From Candidatus Latescibacterota bacterium (GTDB lineage Bacteria; Krumholzibacteriota; Krumholzibacteriia; LZORAL124-64-63): a stretch of DNA of 64,000 nt. Each line of letters begins with the position of its first letter. Position 1 is the stretch's first letter. The notes under the pieces are model-generated. The model had not been told where the DNA came from. It saw only the letters and a list, made by a program, of their open reading frames with translations, and made no database searches. The DNA is taken from positions 1 through 64,000 of the forward strand of contig JAUSBL010000102.1 of the NCBI GenBank assembly GCA_030658975.1, in the 5' to 3' direction. The translations under genes and the position numbers were made by a program. Shown one piece after another: positions 1-10,757 of the stretch.

Positions 1-1065
1 GGCTGGGACCACAACCTTGGTCTCAAGAGTGACGGGACGATCGTGGCCTGGGGGGATAACGGTTCAGGCCAGTGCGATGTCCCCGCGCCCAACGAGAGAT
101 TCATCGCCGTCGCTGGTGGTTATGAGCACAGCCTCGGACTCAAGAGCGGCGGGACGATCGTGGCCTGGGGGAAGAACAATCATGGCCAGTGCAGTGTCCC
201 CGAGCCGAATGCAGGCTTCATCGCCGTCGCAGCAGGTTGGCGCCACAGCCTCGGGCTCAAGAGCGATGGGACGATCGTGGCCTGGGGGGATAACAGTTCA
301 GTTCAGTGCAATGTCCCCGCTCCGAATGCCGGTTTCGTCGCCCTCGCAGGGGGCGAATTGCACAGCCTGGGGCTCAAGAACAACGGTACGATCGTGGCCT
401 GGGGGAATAACGACTACGGCCAGCGCAACGTCCCAGCTCCGAATACGGGTTTCATCTCCGTCGCAGGAGGCTACTGGCACAGCCTCGGGCTCAAGAGCGA
501 CGGTACGATCGTGGCCTGGGGGAACAACGGTTATGGCCAGTGCCATGTCCCCGCTCCGAATGCTGGTTTCAGCGCCGTCGTCGGTGGCTACTGGCACAGC
601 CTCGGGCTCAAGAGCGACGGTACGATCGTGGCCTGGGGGAAGAACGACAATGGCCAGTGCAATGTCCCCGCGCCGAACACGGGCTTCATCGCCGTCGCCG
701 GCGGTGGGGTCCACAGCCTGGGGCTGAAAAGCTCATCTGCAACCGGCATCGAGGACATCGCTCCCGGAAACGTTCCCGGTGCCTCGCATCTTGCGATTCG
801 CTCCGTGTCTCCCAATCCCTTCAACCCGTCCGCGGAGATTTCGTTTGAGACCTCAGCGTCGGGTTCCTTGGCGCTGGAGATCTTTGATATGAGCGGTCGG
901 CGTCTAGGGGCAAGGGCTCTCGGGAGCTTCGGGCCGGGTGTGCATCGAGTCCGTTGGGATGGACGGGACGGCGTGGGAACGAACGTGTCTTCCGGGATGT
1001 ACTTGCTTCGGTTGAAAGGATCGACGGCAGAGTCGCAGGCCATGAAGGTGCTTCTGTTGCGTTGA
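1..1065 (+). CDS. RCC1-repeat secreted protein, 5' truncated, with C-terminal FlgD/T9SS-like domain
   Basis: The reading frame is open from base 1, so the true start and any signal peptide lie outside the window. Six full 39-residue RCC1-type repeats are visible, each with an HSLGLKSDGTIVAWG core followed by a GQCNVPAPN-like stretch, plus the beginning of a seventh; such repeats normally form blades of a beta-propeller. After a short linker the last ~85 residues contain SPNPFNPSAEISF and end GMYLLRLKG...MKVLLLR, the pattern of FlgD-like/type IX secretion C-terminal domains. I infer a secreted or surface-displayed propeller protein; its ligand cannot be told. The stop is followed by ~125 bp before a small lipoprotein gene. 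Confidence 0.8.
   Translation, partial: GWDHNLGLKSDGTIVAWGDNGSGQCDVPAPNERFIAVAGGYEHSLGLKSGGTIVAWGKNNHGQCSVPEPNAGFIAVAAGWRHSLGLKSDGTIVAWGDNSSVQCNVPAPNAGFVALAGGELHSLGLKNNGTIVAWGNNDYGQRNVPAPNTGFISVAGGYWHSLGLKSDGTIVAWGNNGYGQCHVPAPNAGFSAVVGGYWHSLGLKSDGTIVAWGKNDNGQCNVPAPNTGFIAVAGGGVHSLGLKSSSATGIEDIAPGNVPGASHLAIRSVSPNPFNPSAEISFETSASGSLALEIFDMSGRRLGARALGSFGPGVHRVRWDGRDGVGTNVSSGMYLLRLKGSTAESQAMKVLLLR
10..711 (+). repeat. Six tandem 117-bp coding repeats (RCC1 units)
   Basis: Units begin at about 10, 127, 244, 361, 478 and 595, each starting with the CAC of an HSLGL (first unit HNLGL) motif. Neighbouring units are so alike at the DNA level, including the shared ACGATCGTGGCCTGGGGG core, that recent duplication or gene conversion is likely. 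They are in frame and part of the RCC1-repeat gene. Confidence 0.85.
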
Positions 1066-1190
1066 TGAGCGGGCGGGAGGGCGGCGCTGGACCCCCCGGA
1101 CCGGTCCCGGGTGCCATGACAGCAGGATGTTGTAGCTATAGTTAGGCCCTTGGCAGTAGCAACACCGATTCCAATGCCGGGAGGTTGTTG

Positions 1191-1634
1191 ATGATGAGCC
1201 AATCTCCGCGCATAGCCCGGTTGTACACTCCGCTGCTCCTGCTGGCCGCCGCCCTCTGCGGCTGCAACGACTCGTCCCCGCATAGCCCGAGGCCGTGCAC
1301 TGCAGTGTACGTCCCGGGTATCGAGGTGATGATCCTGGATGCAGAGACCCGCTTGCCGGCCGCCTGCGGTGCGACCGTGTGGCTGACGGATGACGGATAC
1401 CAGGAGCAGGCAGAAGACAACTGCATCGAGGGCCTGCCCGATTCGCTCCAATATTCCATGATCATGGGGGCGTACGAGAGAGAAGGCGTCTACACGGTTG
1501 TCGTCACCAAGGCCGGTTACGAGCCGTGGACCATGTCTTCGGTGCAGGTCGCCGGAGATGAATGTCACGTCTTCACGCAGCGTCTTGTGGCATTCCTCAA
1601 GCGTGATCCGCTTGAGTCGCGGGAAGAGAACTAG
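1191..1634 (+). CDS. Small lipoprotein with carboxypeptidase-regulatory-like domain
   Basis: I chose the ATG at 1191 because GGGAGG (1179-1184) lies 6 nt upstream; in-frame TTG codons at 1185 and 1188 have no better site. The N-terminus has a basic start, a hydrophobic run LLLLAAA and then CGC, so the cysteine is probably lipidated after signal peptidase II cleavage. The mature part (IEVMILDAETRLPAACGATVW... and YTVVVTKAGYEPW) resembles the carboxypeptidase-regulatory/transthyretin-like beta-sandwich found on many exported proteins. Function unknown. It converges on the thioredoxin-family gene downstream. Confidence 0.65.
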   Translation: MMSQSPRIARLYTPLLLLAAALCGCNDSSPHSPRPCTAVYVPGIEVMILDAETRLPAACGATVWLTDDGYQEQAEDNCIEGLPDSLQYSMIMGAYEREGVYTVVVTKAGYEPWTMSSVQVAGDECHVFTQRLVAFLKRDPLESREEN

Positions 1635-1727
1635 CGCGGCTGAAATGATGCCGGCATGAGTTCCGGGGGCCATCGAGTGATGGTGGCGGCGTACGGTGCT
1701 GTCGCGGCCCACGCACAGCAGCAGCTG

Positions 1728-2876
1728 TTACTTGACGCGCTCCACCGCCTTCTCCAGAACATCCAGCCCCTGCCCCCCGACGAAATGCTCCCGCACCATC
1801 CCGCCCCGATCCAGCACGTAGATCGCCGGCAAACTGCTGACCCGATAGGCCTTCGCCATCTCGCCCTTCTCGTCCATCAGGATGGGATAGCCGATCTCCC
1901 GCTCCGCCAGGAACTTCGTGATCTTCGCCGGCTGCTCGCTGCTCACCCCGACGATCACGACATCGTCGCCGTACCGCTGCCTCAACTGCTCGAGGTCGGG
2001 AATGGCCTTCAAGCAGGGCTGGCACCACGTGGCCCAGAAGTCGATCACCACGGTCTTGCCCCGCCAGTCGCCCGTGGCGACGGCTCCGCCGCCGCTGTCC
2101 TGAAGCGTGAAATCGGGGGGTGTCTCGCCCTCGAGGGAATCGGCGACCATCAGCTTGCCGGGCCCGGAGCGCTTGCTGCCGGGTGCCGGCCGGAAGACGA
2201 AATCGCCGGGCTGGAGCCCCGGATTGATCTTCAGCGACTTGATCGTCACCCCGAACGTGCCCACCGGAGCGCCGGGTTTCGTCTTGCGACCTTCCGTTCG
2301 CCAGAGGATGTTCGACGCCGCGTCCAGCCAGATCCTGGCCTCGACATCGACACCTTCCTTGTGGATGGAATCCCAGACATCGCAGATGACCGGGCCTTCG
2401 GCCGTCTCCAGGGTGTCGCGACCGCCGTAGGCGAAACGGTCGACGTCTTCATCGGGATCGAGAGTCAGGAGCCGCAGGGGCGATTCGAAGGGGAAAGGCG
2501 GCTGGAACAACTGCAGGAACGGGGACTCCGAATCGTGTTCAGGCATGCCGGTGCCGGACCGGGGTTCCACGGAGTACCGACCCGACGTGCCGCTCGTCGT
2601 CCACATCGAGTCCAGGCTGCAAACCACGTGCTTGTTCATGCCGAGGAAGTCGGTCGTAGCCGTGCAGTACCCGGGGCGTAGGGCGCTGCAGTTCACGCTC
2701 ACCGCCATCTGCAGACCTTGCGCTCCCATGGCGATCTCGGCGCTCAACTCGTAGTCCTGGACCTGAGAAAACCAGGATTCGGGGAGGCGCAGCTCCTCCG
2801 AGGTCGCCTGCCGGGCCTCGTCTCCGGCCGTGGCCGTAGCCGCTGCCAGGATGAACAGCATCAGGTAGGTTTTCAT
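1728..2876 (-). CDS. Exported TlpA-like thioredoxin-family protein with N-terminal beta-rich domain
   Basis: The start at 2876 begins MKTYLMLFILAAATATA, a signal peptide; the frame stays open 108 bp further upstream but that part looks untranslated. Of 382 residues, roughly 25-240 form an uncharacterised beta-rich region like the lipoprotein-carrier-like/DUF2092 domains often fused to TlpA proteins. Residues ~240-382 are a redoxin domain with PPDFTLQDSGG, FWATWCQPC (CXXC at 285-288) and the cis-proline segment VSSLPAIYV. The CXXC supports a membrane- or periplasm-side thiol-disulfide reductase role, as in cytochrome c maturation or repair of oxidised proteins. No partner genes lie beside it, so the substrate is unknown. 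Confidence 0.8.
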   Translation of the reverse strand: MKTYLMLFILAAATATAGDEARQATSEELRLPESWFSQVQDYELSAEIAMGAQGLQMAVSVNCSALRPGYCTATTDFLGMNKHVVCSLDSMWTTSGTSGRYSVEPRSGTGMPEHDSESPFLQLFQPPFPFESPLRLLTLDPDEDVDRFAYGGRDTLETAEGPVICDVWDSIHKEGVDVEARIWLDAASNILWRTEGRKTKPGAPVGTFGVTIKSLKINPGLQPGDFVFRPAPGSKRSGPGKLMVADSLEGETPPDFTLQDSGGGAVATGDWRGKTVVIDFWATWCQPCLKAIPDLEQLRQRYGDDVVIVGVSSEQPAKITKFLAEREIGYPILMDEKGEMAKAYRVSSLPAIYVLDRGGMVREHFVGGQGLDVLEKAVERVK

Positions 2877-3128
2877 GCGATCACTCGCTTTCGCGGCTGG
2901 TCTCTGGATCACCGGTGGAATTGAGATGCAGGAATCGGTTGCCCGAGATTGTTCCAGATTCAGGATCGGGTTTCGATGAGGCAAGACTAACTAATCTCAT
3001 CCTGGATGTCTTTCATTATCAACGAGTCCGGCCCGCCGGCCCGCCGGTCCGCCACGAGCCAGGCGAAGGCTGTTCCCGAGGGAAAACCGGCCGCTCGGGG
3101 CCATTTCCGCCATAATTCGAGCGTTACG

Positions 3129-3156
3129 TTGACTCCCGCCATCCGTGTGGTATCGT
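3129..3156 (+). promoter_or_regulatory. Putative sigma70-type promoter of udk (leaderless)
   Basis: TTGACT (3129-3134), a 16-bp spacer and TATCGT (3151-3156). The predicted transcription start is at or within a few bases of the udk ATG at 3165, and no Shine-Dalgarno precedes that ATG, so the transcript is probably leaderless. Confidence 0.55.
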
Positions 3157-3164
3157 TCCCGCCC

Positions 3165-3821
3165 ATGAACCCCATCCCGGCATCCCCGCCCCCCGACATC
3201 ATCGGCATCGCCGGCGGCACCGGCTCCGGGAAGACCACCGTGGCCCTGCGCGTGCAGGAGGCGGCCCCCGGCAAGACGGTCCAGATCATCCACCACGACT
3301 CCTACTACCGCGACAGCGCCCACCTCGAGCTGGAGGACCGGGCCAAGATCAACTACGACCACCCCAGCGCCTTCGAGACCGAGCTGCTGGTGGCGCACCT
3401 GGCCGAGCTGAAGCGGGGCCAGGCGGTCGACGTGCCGGTCTACGACTACACGACCCACTCGCGGTGCGCGGAGCCGCGGCGGGTCGAGCCGGCGGACATC
3501 ATCTTCGTCGAGGGCATCCTGGTGCTGGAGTCCGAGGCGCTGCGCTCGCTCATGGACATCCGACTGTACGTGGGGGTGGACGCCGACGAGCGCTTCATCC
3601 GGCGCCTGCAGCGCGACATCCAGGAGCGCGGCCGCAGCATGACCTCGGTGATCGAGCAGTACATGAAGGTGGTGCGCCCGATGCACCAGCAGTTCGTCAG
3701 CCCGACCAAGCGCTACGCCCACCTGATCATCCCCGAGGGCGGGCACAACCAGGTGGCGATCGACCTGATCGCGGCCAAGATCCAGAGCATCATCCAGGAG
3801 CGGCGGGCCTACCGGGCCTGA
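3165..3821 (+). CDS. udk: Uridine kinase
   Basis: This 218-residue protein phosphorylates uridine and cytidine to UMP and CMP in pyrimidine salvage. It shows the P-loop GIAGGTGSGKTT near residue 15, the HHDSYYRD substrate motif, NYDHPSAFE, the VPVYDYTTHSR segment and the FVEGILVL Walker-B-like strand, and its length matches the family. The ATG at 3165 gives the family N-terminus (MNPIPASPPPDIIGIAGG); an upstream extension of the frame is non-conserved. It begins a rightward run with hpt and guaB, so nucleotide salvage and GMP synthesis appear to be co-transcribed. Confidence 0.95.
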   Translation: MNPIPASPPPDIIGIAGGTGSGKTTVALRVQEAAPGKTVQIIHHDSYYRDSAHLELEDRAKINYDHPSAFETELLVAHLAELKRGQAVDVPVYDYTTHSRCAEPRRVEPADIIFVEGILVLESEALRSLMDIRLYVGVDADERFIRRLQRDIQERGRSMTSVIEQYMKVVRPMHQQFVSPTKRYAHLIIPEGGHNQVAIDLIAAKIQSIIQERRAYRA

Positions 3822-3841
3822 GACCGCGACGGGAGGCGGCC

Positions 3842-5944
<2,103 letters not shown>

Positions 5945-5945
<1 letters not shown>

Positions 5946-7144
5946 TGCGTCTGCCCGGTCTCGATCTCGCCCGGATCAGTCCGGACTTCCGCCGCATGCT
6001 GCTGGCCACGCTCTGCTTCGGGGCGGCGGCCGGCGTCTTCCAGTCCACGTTCAACAACTACCTCAGCGACGTGCACGCGCTGGACGCCGGGGCGCGCGGC
6101 TGGATCGAGCTGCCGCGCGAGCTGCCCGGCTTCCTGATCATGTTCATCTCGGCCGCGCTGCTGACGTTCATGTGCGAGGCGCGCATGGCGGCCGCCGCGA
6201 TGATCCTGACCGCGGGCGGCGCGCTCGGCCTCGGGCTGCTCGCGGAGGGCACTCTGCCGCTGGTTGCTTTCCTGATGATCTGGAGTCTCGGCGACCACAT
6301 CATCTTCGCCGTGGAGGGCCCGCTGGGCCTGACCCTGGCCCGCAGCGGCAACGAAGGGCGCCGCCTCGGCCAGCTGGGCGGCGCCCGCAACCTGGGCACG
6401 ATCATCGGCGTGGCCGGCGTCTGGCTCATCGCGCGGCAGATGGGCGACCGCTACGACCTGTTCTACGGCCTGGCCGCGGTCTGCGCGGCGGCTGCGGGCT
6501 GGTTCTACCTGCGGCTGCAGATCGGCCGCACCGGATCGCGCTCGCGGCGGCTGGTCTACAAGCGGCGCTACCACCTGTTCTACGCCATCAGCGCCCTGTT
6601 CGGCGTGCGCAAGCAGATCTTCCTGGCCTTCGGCGGTTGGGTGCTGGTCAGCCGGCACGGCGTCCCGGTCGAGACCATCGCCGTGCTGTACGTGGTCGCC
6701 GCGGCCCTGGGCATCGTGCTGCGCCCGCTGCTGGGCGACGTCATCGACTGGCTGGGGGAGCGGACCGTGCTGGCGGCCGACGAGCTGCTGCTGCTGGGCG
6801 TCTGCCTGGTGTACGCCTTCGCCGGCAACGTGAAGCTGCTGTATGCGGCTTTCGTCCTGGACAGCGTGCTGTTCGCCCTGCGCGTGGCGCGCACCACCTA
6901 CCTCAAGAAGATCGCCGAGGACCCGGCCGACATCACCCCGACCATCGCCCTGGGCATCACCATCGACCACGTGGTGGCCATGAGCCTGCCGATCCTCTCG
7001 GGCTGGATCTGGGAGCGCTACGGCTTCCAGTGGGTGTTCCTGCTGGCCGGCGCGATCGCCGTGGCGGGCTTCTTCGTCTGCCTGCGCATCCGCGTGCCCG
7101 CGCCGCCGCCGCCGCCACCGGCCATCGCGGGGGTCGCGCCATGA
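5945..7144 (+). CDS. Major facilitator superfamily transporter
   Basis: A 399-residue, 12-helix membrane protein of MFS type. The N-terminal half has hydrophobic segments around 15-35, 55-75 and 80-120, with the acidic/basic cytoplasmic loop RSGNEGRRLGQLGGARN between helices 4 and 5; a mid-protein loop (RTGSRSRRLVYKRRYHL) separates the halves. The start overlaps the guaB stop by one base and its end overlaps crcB by four, so it belongs to the same transcript. The position beside purine genes might suggest a nucleoside or base carrier, but the sequence alone does not show the substrate. Confidence 0.8.
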
Positions 7145-7533
7145 CGCGCCTGTTGGCCATCGCCGCGGCCGGCGCCCTGGGCGCCGTCGCCCGCTACGGC
7201 CTGTCGGGCTTCGCGCAGCGCTGGTTCCCGCCCTCGTTCCCCGGCGGCACGCTGGTGGTCAACACGCTGGGCTGCTTCCTCGCCGGCCTGTTGGCCGCGC
7301 TGCTGCTGGACCGCTGGCCCGTGGGACCGACCACGCGCGCCGCGCTGCTGATCGGTTTTCTGGGCGCGTTCACCACCTTCAGCACCTTCGCCAACGAGAC
7401 CCTCGCCCTGGCGCGCGAGGGCGGCGAGCTGCGGGCGGCGCTGAACGTCGTGCTCTCGGTGGTGCTGGGGCTGGGGGCGGCCTGGGCGGGAGCGGCGCTG
7501 GCGTCGTTGGCGGGGCCCGGCTCTTCCGCATGA
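7141..7533 (+). CDS. crcB: Fluoride ion channel/exporter CrcB (Fluc)
   Basis: The 130-residue protein has four predicted helices and the Fluc signatures: AAGALGAVARYGLS, the FPGGTLVVNTLGCFLAGLL segment with the conserved Asn in helix 2, and the FLGAFTTFSTFANE stretch with the helix-3 break and the phenylalanine/threonine pore lining. Fluc proteins work as dual-topology dimers that let fluoride leave the cell. A single copy is seen, so a homodimer is expected unless a second copy lies elsewhere. It overlaps the MFS gene by ATGA. No fluoride riboswitch is evident, consistent with read-through from the upstream genes. Confidence 0.93.
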   Translation: MTRLLAIAAAGALGAVARYGLSGFAQRWFPPSFPGGTLVVNTLGCFLAGLLAALLLDRWPVGPTTRAALLIGFLGAFTTFSTFANETLALAREGGELRAALNVVLSVVLGLGAAWAGAALASLAGPGSSA

Positions 7534-7538
7534 ACCCC

Positions 7539-7636
7539 GGCCAATATTGGCCATTATAAGCCAATAATTGAATATAGGCCCAATAAAGCCAATATTTCGC
7601 TTGACATCTGGTCGATATTGGCCGAATTTAGCCACT
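7539..7636 (+). promoter_or_regulatory. satD promoter with a cluster of GGCCAATATTGGCC-like operators
   Basis: A low-GC island between crcB and satD. It holds a perfect 14-bp palindrome GGCCAATATTGGCC (7539-7552), a near copy GGTCGATATTGGCC (7610-7623, two mismatches), and single half-sites or degenerate copies at 7559-7572, 7577-7590 and 7587-7600, all sharing GCCAATA or close relatives. A TTGACA -35 box (7601-7606) is followed by 17 bp, so the second palindrome fills the -35/-10 spacer exactly; the -10 (about GAATTT, 7624-7629) is weak. The predicted start of transcription falls at the satD ATG. The layout suggests repression by a dimeric HTH protein, plausibly SatD itself. Confidence 0.65.
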
Positions 7637-8311
7637 ATGAACAACTTGGTTAAAATCAGCCAACCAACAGGTCTCGTTCTGCTGGCCGATGTCCGGGGGT
7701 CCCGTGAACGGGGCAACCCGGTGGCCGGACTGGACGAATTGAGGAACCGCGCCGAGTCTGCCAATCAGCGATTCGCCGCGGACCTGCTGGTGCCGTTTTC
7801 GATCTCGGGCGGGGATGAGATCCAGGCGCTGCTGACCTCGCCGGCCGCCCTGTGGGAGATCGTCGAGCATCTGGATCTGGTGACGGGGGAACCAATCTTC
7901 CGCTTCGGTTGCGGGGTCGGGGCCCTGCAGACCGCGATCGCGGCGCGCTCCTGGGAGATGGACGGCGCCTGCTTCCATCTGGCCCGCGAGGCGATCGAGC
8001 GCGGCAAGCTCGAGCAGCGGTGGGCGGCCTTCGCGGGCTTCGGGGCGCCGTTCGACGGCACGCTGGACGCGCTGGCGCGTTCGCTGCAGGTGATCCGCGA
8101 GGACTGGACCGAGCGGCAGCGCGAGGCGCTGGTCGCGCGCAAGAATCATGAATCGCAGAAGGAAACGGCCGAGGCGATGGGCATCGACCCCACGACGCTG
8201 AGCAAGATGCTCAACGCGGCCCACGCCAAGGAATACCGCGAGATCCAGCACGCGACGGCGCAGCTGCTGACCGGATGGTGGGAGGAGGGCCATGGCGGGC
8301 TTCGGGACTGA
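7637..8311 (+). CDS. satD: SatD family protein with C-terminal helix-turn-helix
   Basis: A 224-residue protein recognisable as SatD family, named from an acid-tolerance locus of streptococci; its biochemical role is unknown. The N-terminal region has a hydrophobic strand ending in LADVRGSR (16-23) and, about 40 residues later, ISGGDEIQALL (56-66). Asp-then-GGDE spacing resembles palm-type cyclases and polymerases, although this is only a visual analogy. Residues ~160-200 form an HTH (QKETAEAMGIDPTTLSKML). I use the ATG at 7637; it has no Shine-Dalgarno and probably lies at the 5' end of the mRNA. An upstream TTG at 7568 would place the operators inside the gene. Its end overlaps the DUF3307 gene by 20 bp. 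Confidence 0.8.
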   Translation: MNNLVKISQPTGLVLLADVRGSRERGNPVAGLDELRNRAESANQRFAADLLVPFSISGGDEIQALLTSPAALWEIVEHLDLVTGEPIFRFGCGVGALQTAIAARSWEMDGACFHLAREAIERGKLEQRWAAFAGFGAPFDGTLDALARSLQVIREDWTERQREALVARKNHESQKETAEAMGIDPTTLSKMLNAAHAKEYREIQHATAQLLTGWWEEGHGGLRD

Positions 8312-9017
8312 GCTGTTCGTCCTGCTACTGGCAGGCCACCTGATCGCCGACTACGTCGTGCAGACGCGTCGGGTCGCCGAAGGCAAGCGGGACCTGCGGG
8401 TGTTGCTGCGCCATGGCCTGGAGGTCCTGCTGGTCCAGACGATCGTCGCGCTGCCATTGCTGACTCCGGCGCTGCTGGGCGGGATCGTCGCGCTGACGCT
8501 GGTCCACATCCTGGCCGATGCCTGGAAAGCCCGCAGTGCGGACACCTGGCCGGTGTTCCTGCGCGACCAGGCGCTCCATCTGGCGGCGATCGCGCTGCTG
8601 GTGCTGCTGGCCGGCAGGGACTCTGGTGCGCACCGCCTGTTCGATCAACTGCCGACGGCCCGGATGGCCTGGGTCGCCCTGCTGATCGGGCTGGTCGGCT
8701 TCAACATCCGCGGCGGCAGCGTGCTGGTCCGCTTCGCGCTCGGACCGCGGGATGCCGATCCCGTGACGCAGCCCCGCGGCGCGATGGTCGGCTATCTCGA
8801 GCGGATCCTGGTCTTCGCCCTGCTGACGGCCGGGGAGTGGAGCGCCGTCGGCCTGGTGTTCGCCGCCAAGTCGATCGCCCGCTTCCGCGAACTCGAGAAC
8901 AAGGAATTCTCCGACTACTACCTGATCGGCACGCTCGCCAGCGTCCTGGTGGCCGTCGCGGCCGCCGGCATCGCGTCGTGGGCCCGCGCCGCCCTCGGCG
9001 TCGGGCTGCCCTGGTGA
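8292..9017 (+). CDS. DUF3307 integral membrane protein
   Basis: A 241-residue protein with about six hydrophobic segments. The start LFVLLLAGHLIADYVVQT matches the DUF3307 pattern, with His and Asp in the first helix and a second LTLVHILADAWKARS motif in helix 3; these paired His/Asp residues inside membrane helices are characteristic. DUF3307 genes often follow satD, and here the reading frames overlap by 20 bp, so the two proteins are surely co-translated and probably work together. The function is unknown; a membrane effector or transporter controlled by SatD is the simplest guess. The stop overlaps a possible GTG (9014) of the next gene. Confidence 0.82.
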   Translation: MAGFGTELFVLLLAGHLIADYVVQTRRVAEGKRDLRVLLRHGLEVLLVQTIVALPLLTPALLGGIVALTLVHILADAWKARSADTWPVFLRDQALHLAAIALLVLLAGRDSGAHRLFDQLPTARMAWVALLIGLVGFNIRGGSVLVRFALGPRDADPVTQPRGAMVGYLERILVFALLTAGEWSAVGLVFAAKSIARFRELENKEFSDYYLIGTLASVLVAVAAAGIASWARAALGVGLPW

Positions 9018-9037
9018 ACCCGCAGGAGGCCGACGAC

Positions 9038-10747
9038 TTGGACCCCAGCACCGCCCGCCTCATCGACACCATCCGCGAGAACGTCATCGGCGCCGACCGC
9101 GCTGTCGACGGTCCCTACGGGCTGCGCCGGATCACCTACGCGGACTACACCGCGTCGGGCCGGTCGCTGCGGTTCATCGAGGACTTCATCGCCGACGAGG
9201 TCCTGCCGCTCTACGCCAACACCCACACCGAAAGCTCGGCGACCGGCCAGCAGACCTCCCACTTCCGCGAGGACGCGCGGCGCCTGATCCTGGAGGCCTG
9301 CGGCGGCGACGAGCGCGACGCGGTGATCTTCTGCGGCGCGGGCGCCACCGGCGCCATCAACAAGCTGGTCGAGATCCTGAATCTGCGCCTGCCCGCCGAC
9401 CTCGACGCGCGCTACGGCCTCTCCTCGCACATCCCGCCGCAGGACCGGCCGGTGGTCTTCATCGGGCCCTACGAGCACCACAGCAACGAGCTGCCCTGGC
9501 GCGAGTCCATCGCCGAGTTGGTGACCATCCCCGAGGACGAGAACGGGCAGATCGACCTGGGCGCGCTGCGGGCTGCGCTGCAGGCGGCCCGGGCGGCGGG
9601 CGACGGGCGGCGGCTGCTGATCGGCAGCTTCTCGGCCGCCAGCAACGTCACCGGGATCGTCTCGGACACCTTCGGCGTCTCGCGGCTGCTGCACGAGCAC
9701 GGTGCGCTCGCCTTCTGGGACTTCGCCGCCGCGGCGCCCTACGTGCGCATCGAGATGAACCCGGGCCCCGAGCACGGCCCCGCGGCGCACAAGGACGCGA
9801 TCTTCCTGTCGCCCCACAAGTTCATCGGCGGGCCGGGCACCCCCGGCGTGCTGGTCGTCAAGCGCAGCCTCTTGACCAACCGCGTGCCGACGGTGCCCGG
9901 CGGCGGCACGGTGGCCTACGTCGGCGCCGACCGGCACGACTACCTCGTCGATCCCTCGGCGCGCGAGGAGGGCGGCACGCCGGCCATCGTCGAGACCATC
10001 CGCGCGGGTCTGGTCTTCGGCCTGAAGCAGGCCGTGGGCGCGCGGAACATCGAAGAGCGCGAGGCGGATTTCGTGCGGCGGACCATCGCCGCCTGGTCGG
10101 CCAGTCCGCGCCTGCAGATCCTGGGCAACCAGCAGGCGGAACGGCTGTCGATCGTCTCGTTCATGGTCCGCCACGGCGAGCGCTACCTGCACCACAACTT
10201 CGTGGTCGCGCTGTTGAACGACCTGTTCGGCATCCAGGCCCGCGGCGGCTGCTCCTGCGCCGGCCCGTACGGCCACCGGCTGCTGGGCATCGACCGGGCG
10301 CGCTCCCTGCAGTTCCAGGCGGCGATCCTGCACGGTTCCGAAGGGATCAAGCCGGGCTGGGTGCGGGTCAACTTCAACTACTTCATCAGCGAGGCCGTGT
10401 TCGCCTACCTGCTGGAGGCCGTGCGGCTCATCGCGGACCGGGGCTGGCGGCTGCTGCCGCACTACGAGTTCCAGCTCGAGACCGGTCTGTGGCGGCACCG
10501 CGGGCGCCGTCCCTTCGCGGGGCTGAGCCTGGACGAACTGAGCTACGCCGACGGCCGGCTGTCGTACCCGTCGCGCCGGCTCACCGCGCCCGAGAGCGCC
10601 TACGCCGATTACCTGGAAGAGGCGCGGCGCCTGTTCGCCGCGGCGGCCGCCGAACCGCCCCGGTTCTGTGCACCGCCCGCGTTGACGCCCGACGCCGAAC
10701 GTCTGCGCTGGTTCCCGCTGCCCGGCGATCCCGCGCCGGTCGACTGA
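9038..10747 (+). CDS. Class V aminotransferase / cysteine desulfurase-like PLP enzyme
   Basis: A 569-residue fold-type I PLP enzyme. The PLP lysine is in SPHKFIGGPGTPG (Lys261); upstream are GAGATGAIN for phosphate binding, EHHSNELPWRE as in cysteine desulfurases, and FWDFAAAAPYV. A GGCSCAGPYGH loop carries two cysteines where desulfurases and selenocysteine lyases keep their catalytic Cys. The family is widespread but uncharacterised, and it is longer than IscS/SufS owing to an ~150-residue C-terminal extension. I prefer the TTG at 9038, 8 nt after AGGAGG (9024-9029); a GTG at 9014 overlaps the previous stop and is the alternative. C-S lyase activity is likely but the substrate is unknown. 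Confidence 0.8.
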   Translation: MDPSTARLIDTIRENVIGADRAVDGPYGLRRITYADYTASGRSLRFIEDFIADEVLPLYANTHTESSATGQQTSHFREDARRLILEACGGDERDAVIFCGAGATGAINKLVEILNLRLPADLDARYGLSSHIPPQDRPVVFIGPYEHHSNELPWRESIAELVTIPEDENGQIDLGALRAALQAARAAGDGRRLLIGSFSAASNVTGIVSDTFGVSRLLHEHGALAFWDFAAAAPYVRIEMNPGPEHGPAAHKDAIFLSPHKFIGGPGTPGVLVVKRSLLTNRVPTVPGGGTVAYVGADRHDYLVDPSAREEGGTPAIVETIRAGLVFGLKQAVGARNIEEREADFVRRTIAAWSASPRLQILGNQQAERLSIVSFMVRHGERYLHHNFVVALLNDLFGIQARGGCSCAGPYGHRLLGIDRARSLQFQAAILHGSEGIKPGWVRVNFNYFISEAVFAYLLEAVRLIADRGWRLLPHYEFQLETGLWRHRGRRPFAGLSLDELSYADGRLSYPSRRLTAPESAYADYLEEARRLFAAAAAEPPRFCAPPALTPDAERLRWFPLPGDPAPVD

Positions 10748-10757
10748 AGGAGGGGCC

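Noticed and set aside
1-711. CRISPR-like regular repeats
   Set aside because: The repeats are contiguous 117-bp coding units in frame without unique spacers.
7141-7533. Fluoride riboswitch for crcB
   Set aside because: crcB overlaps the end of the preceding gene, so there is no 5' untranslated leader to hold one.
7568-8311. Upstream TTG start of satD
   Set aside because: It would put the TTGACA promoter and palindromic operators inside the coding sequence, and SatD homologues begin near the ATG at 7637.
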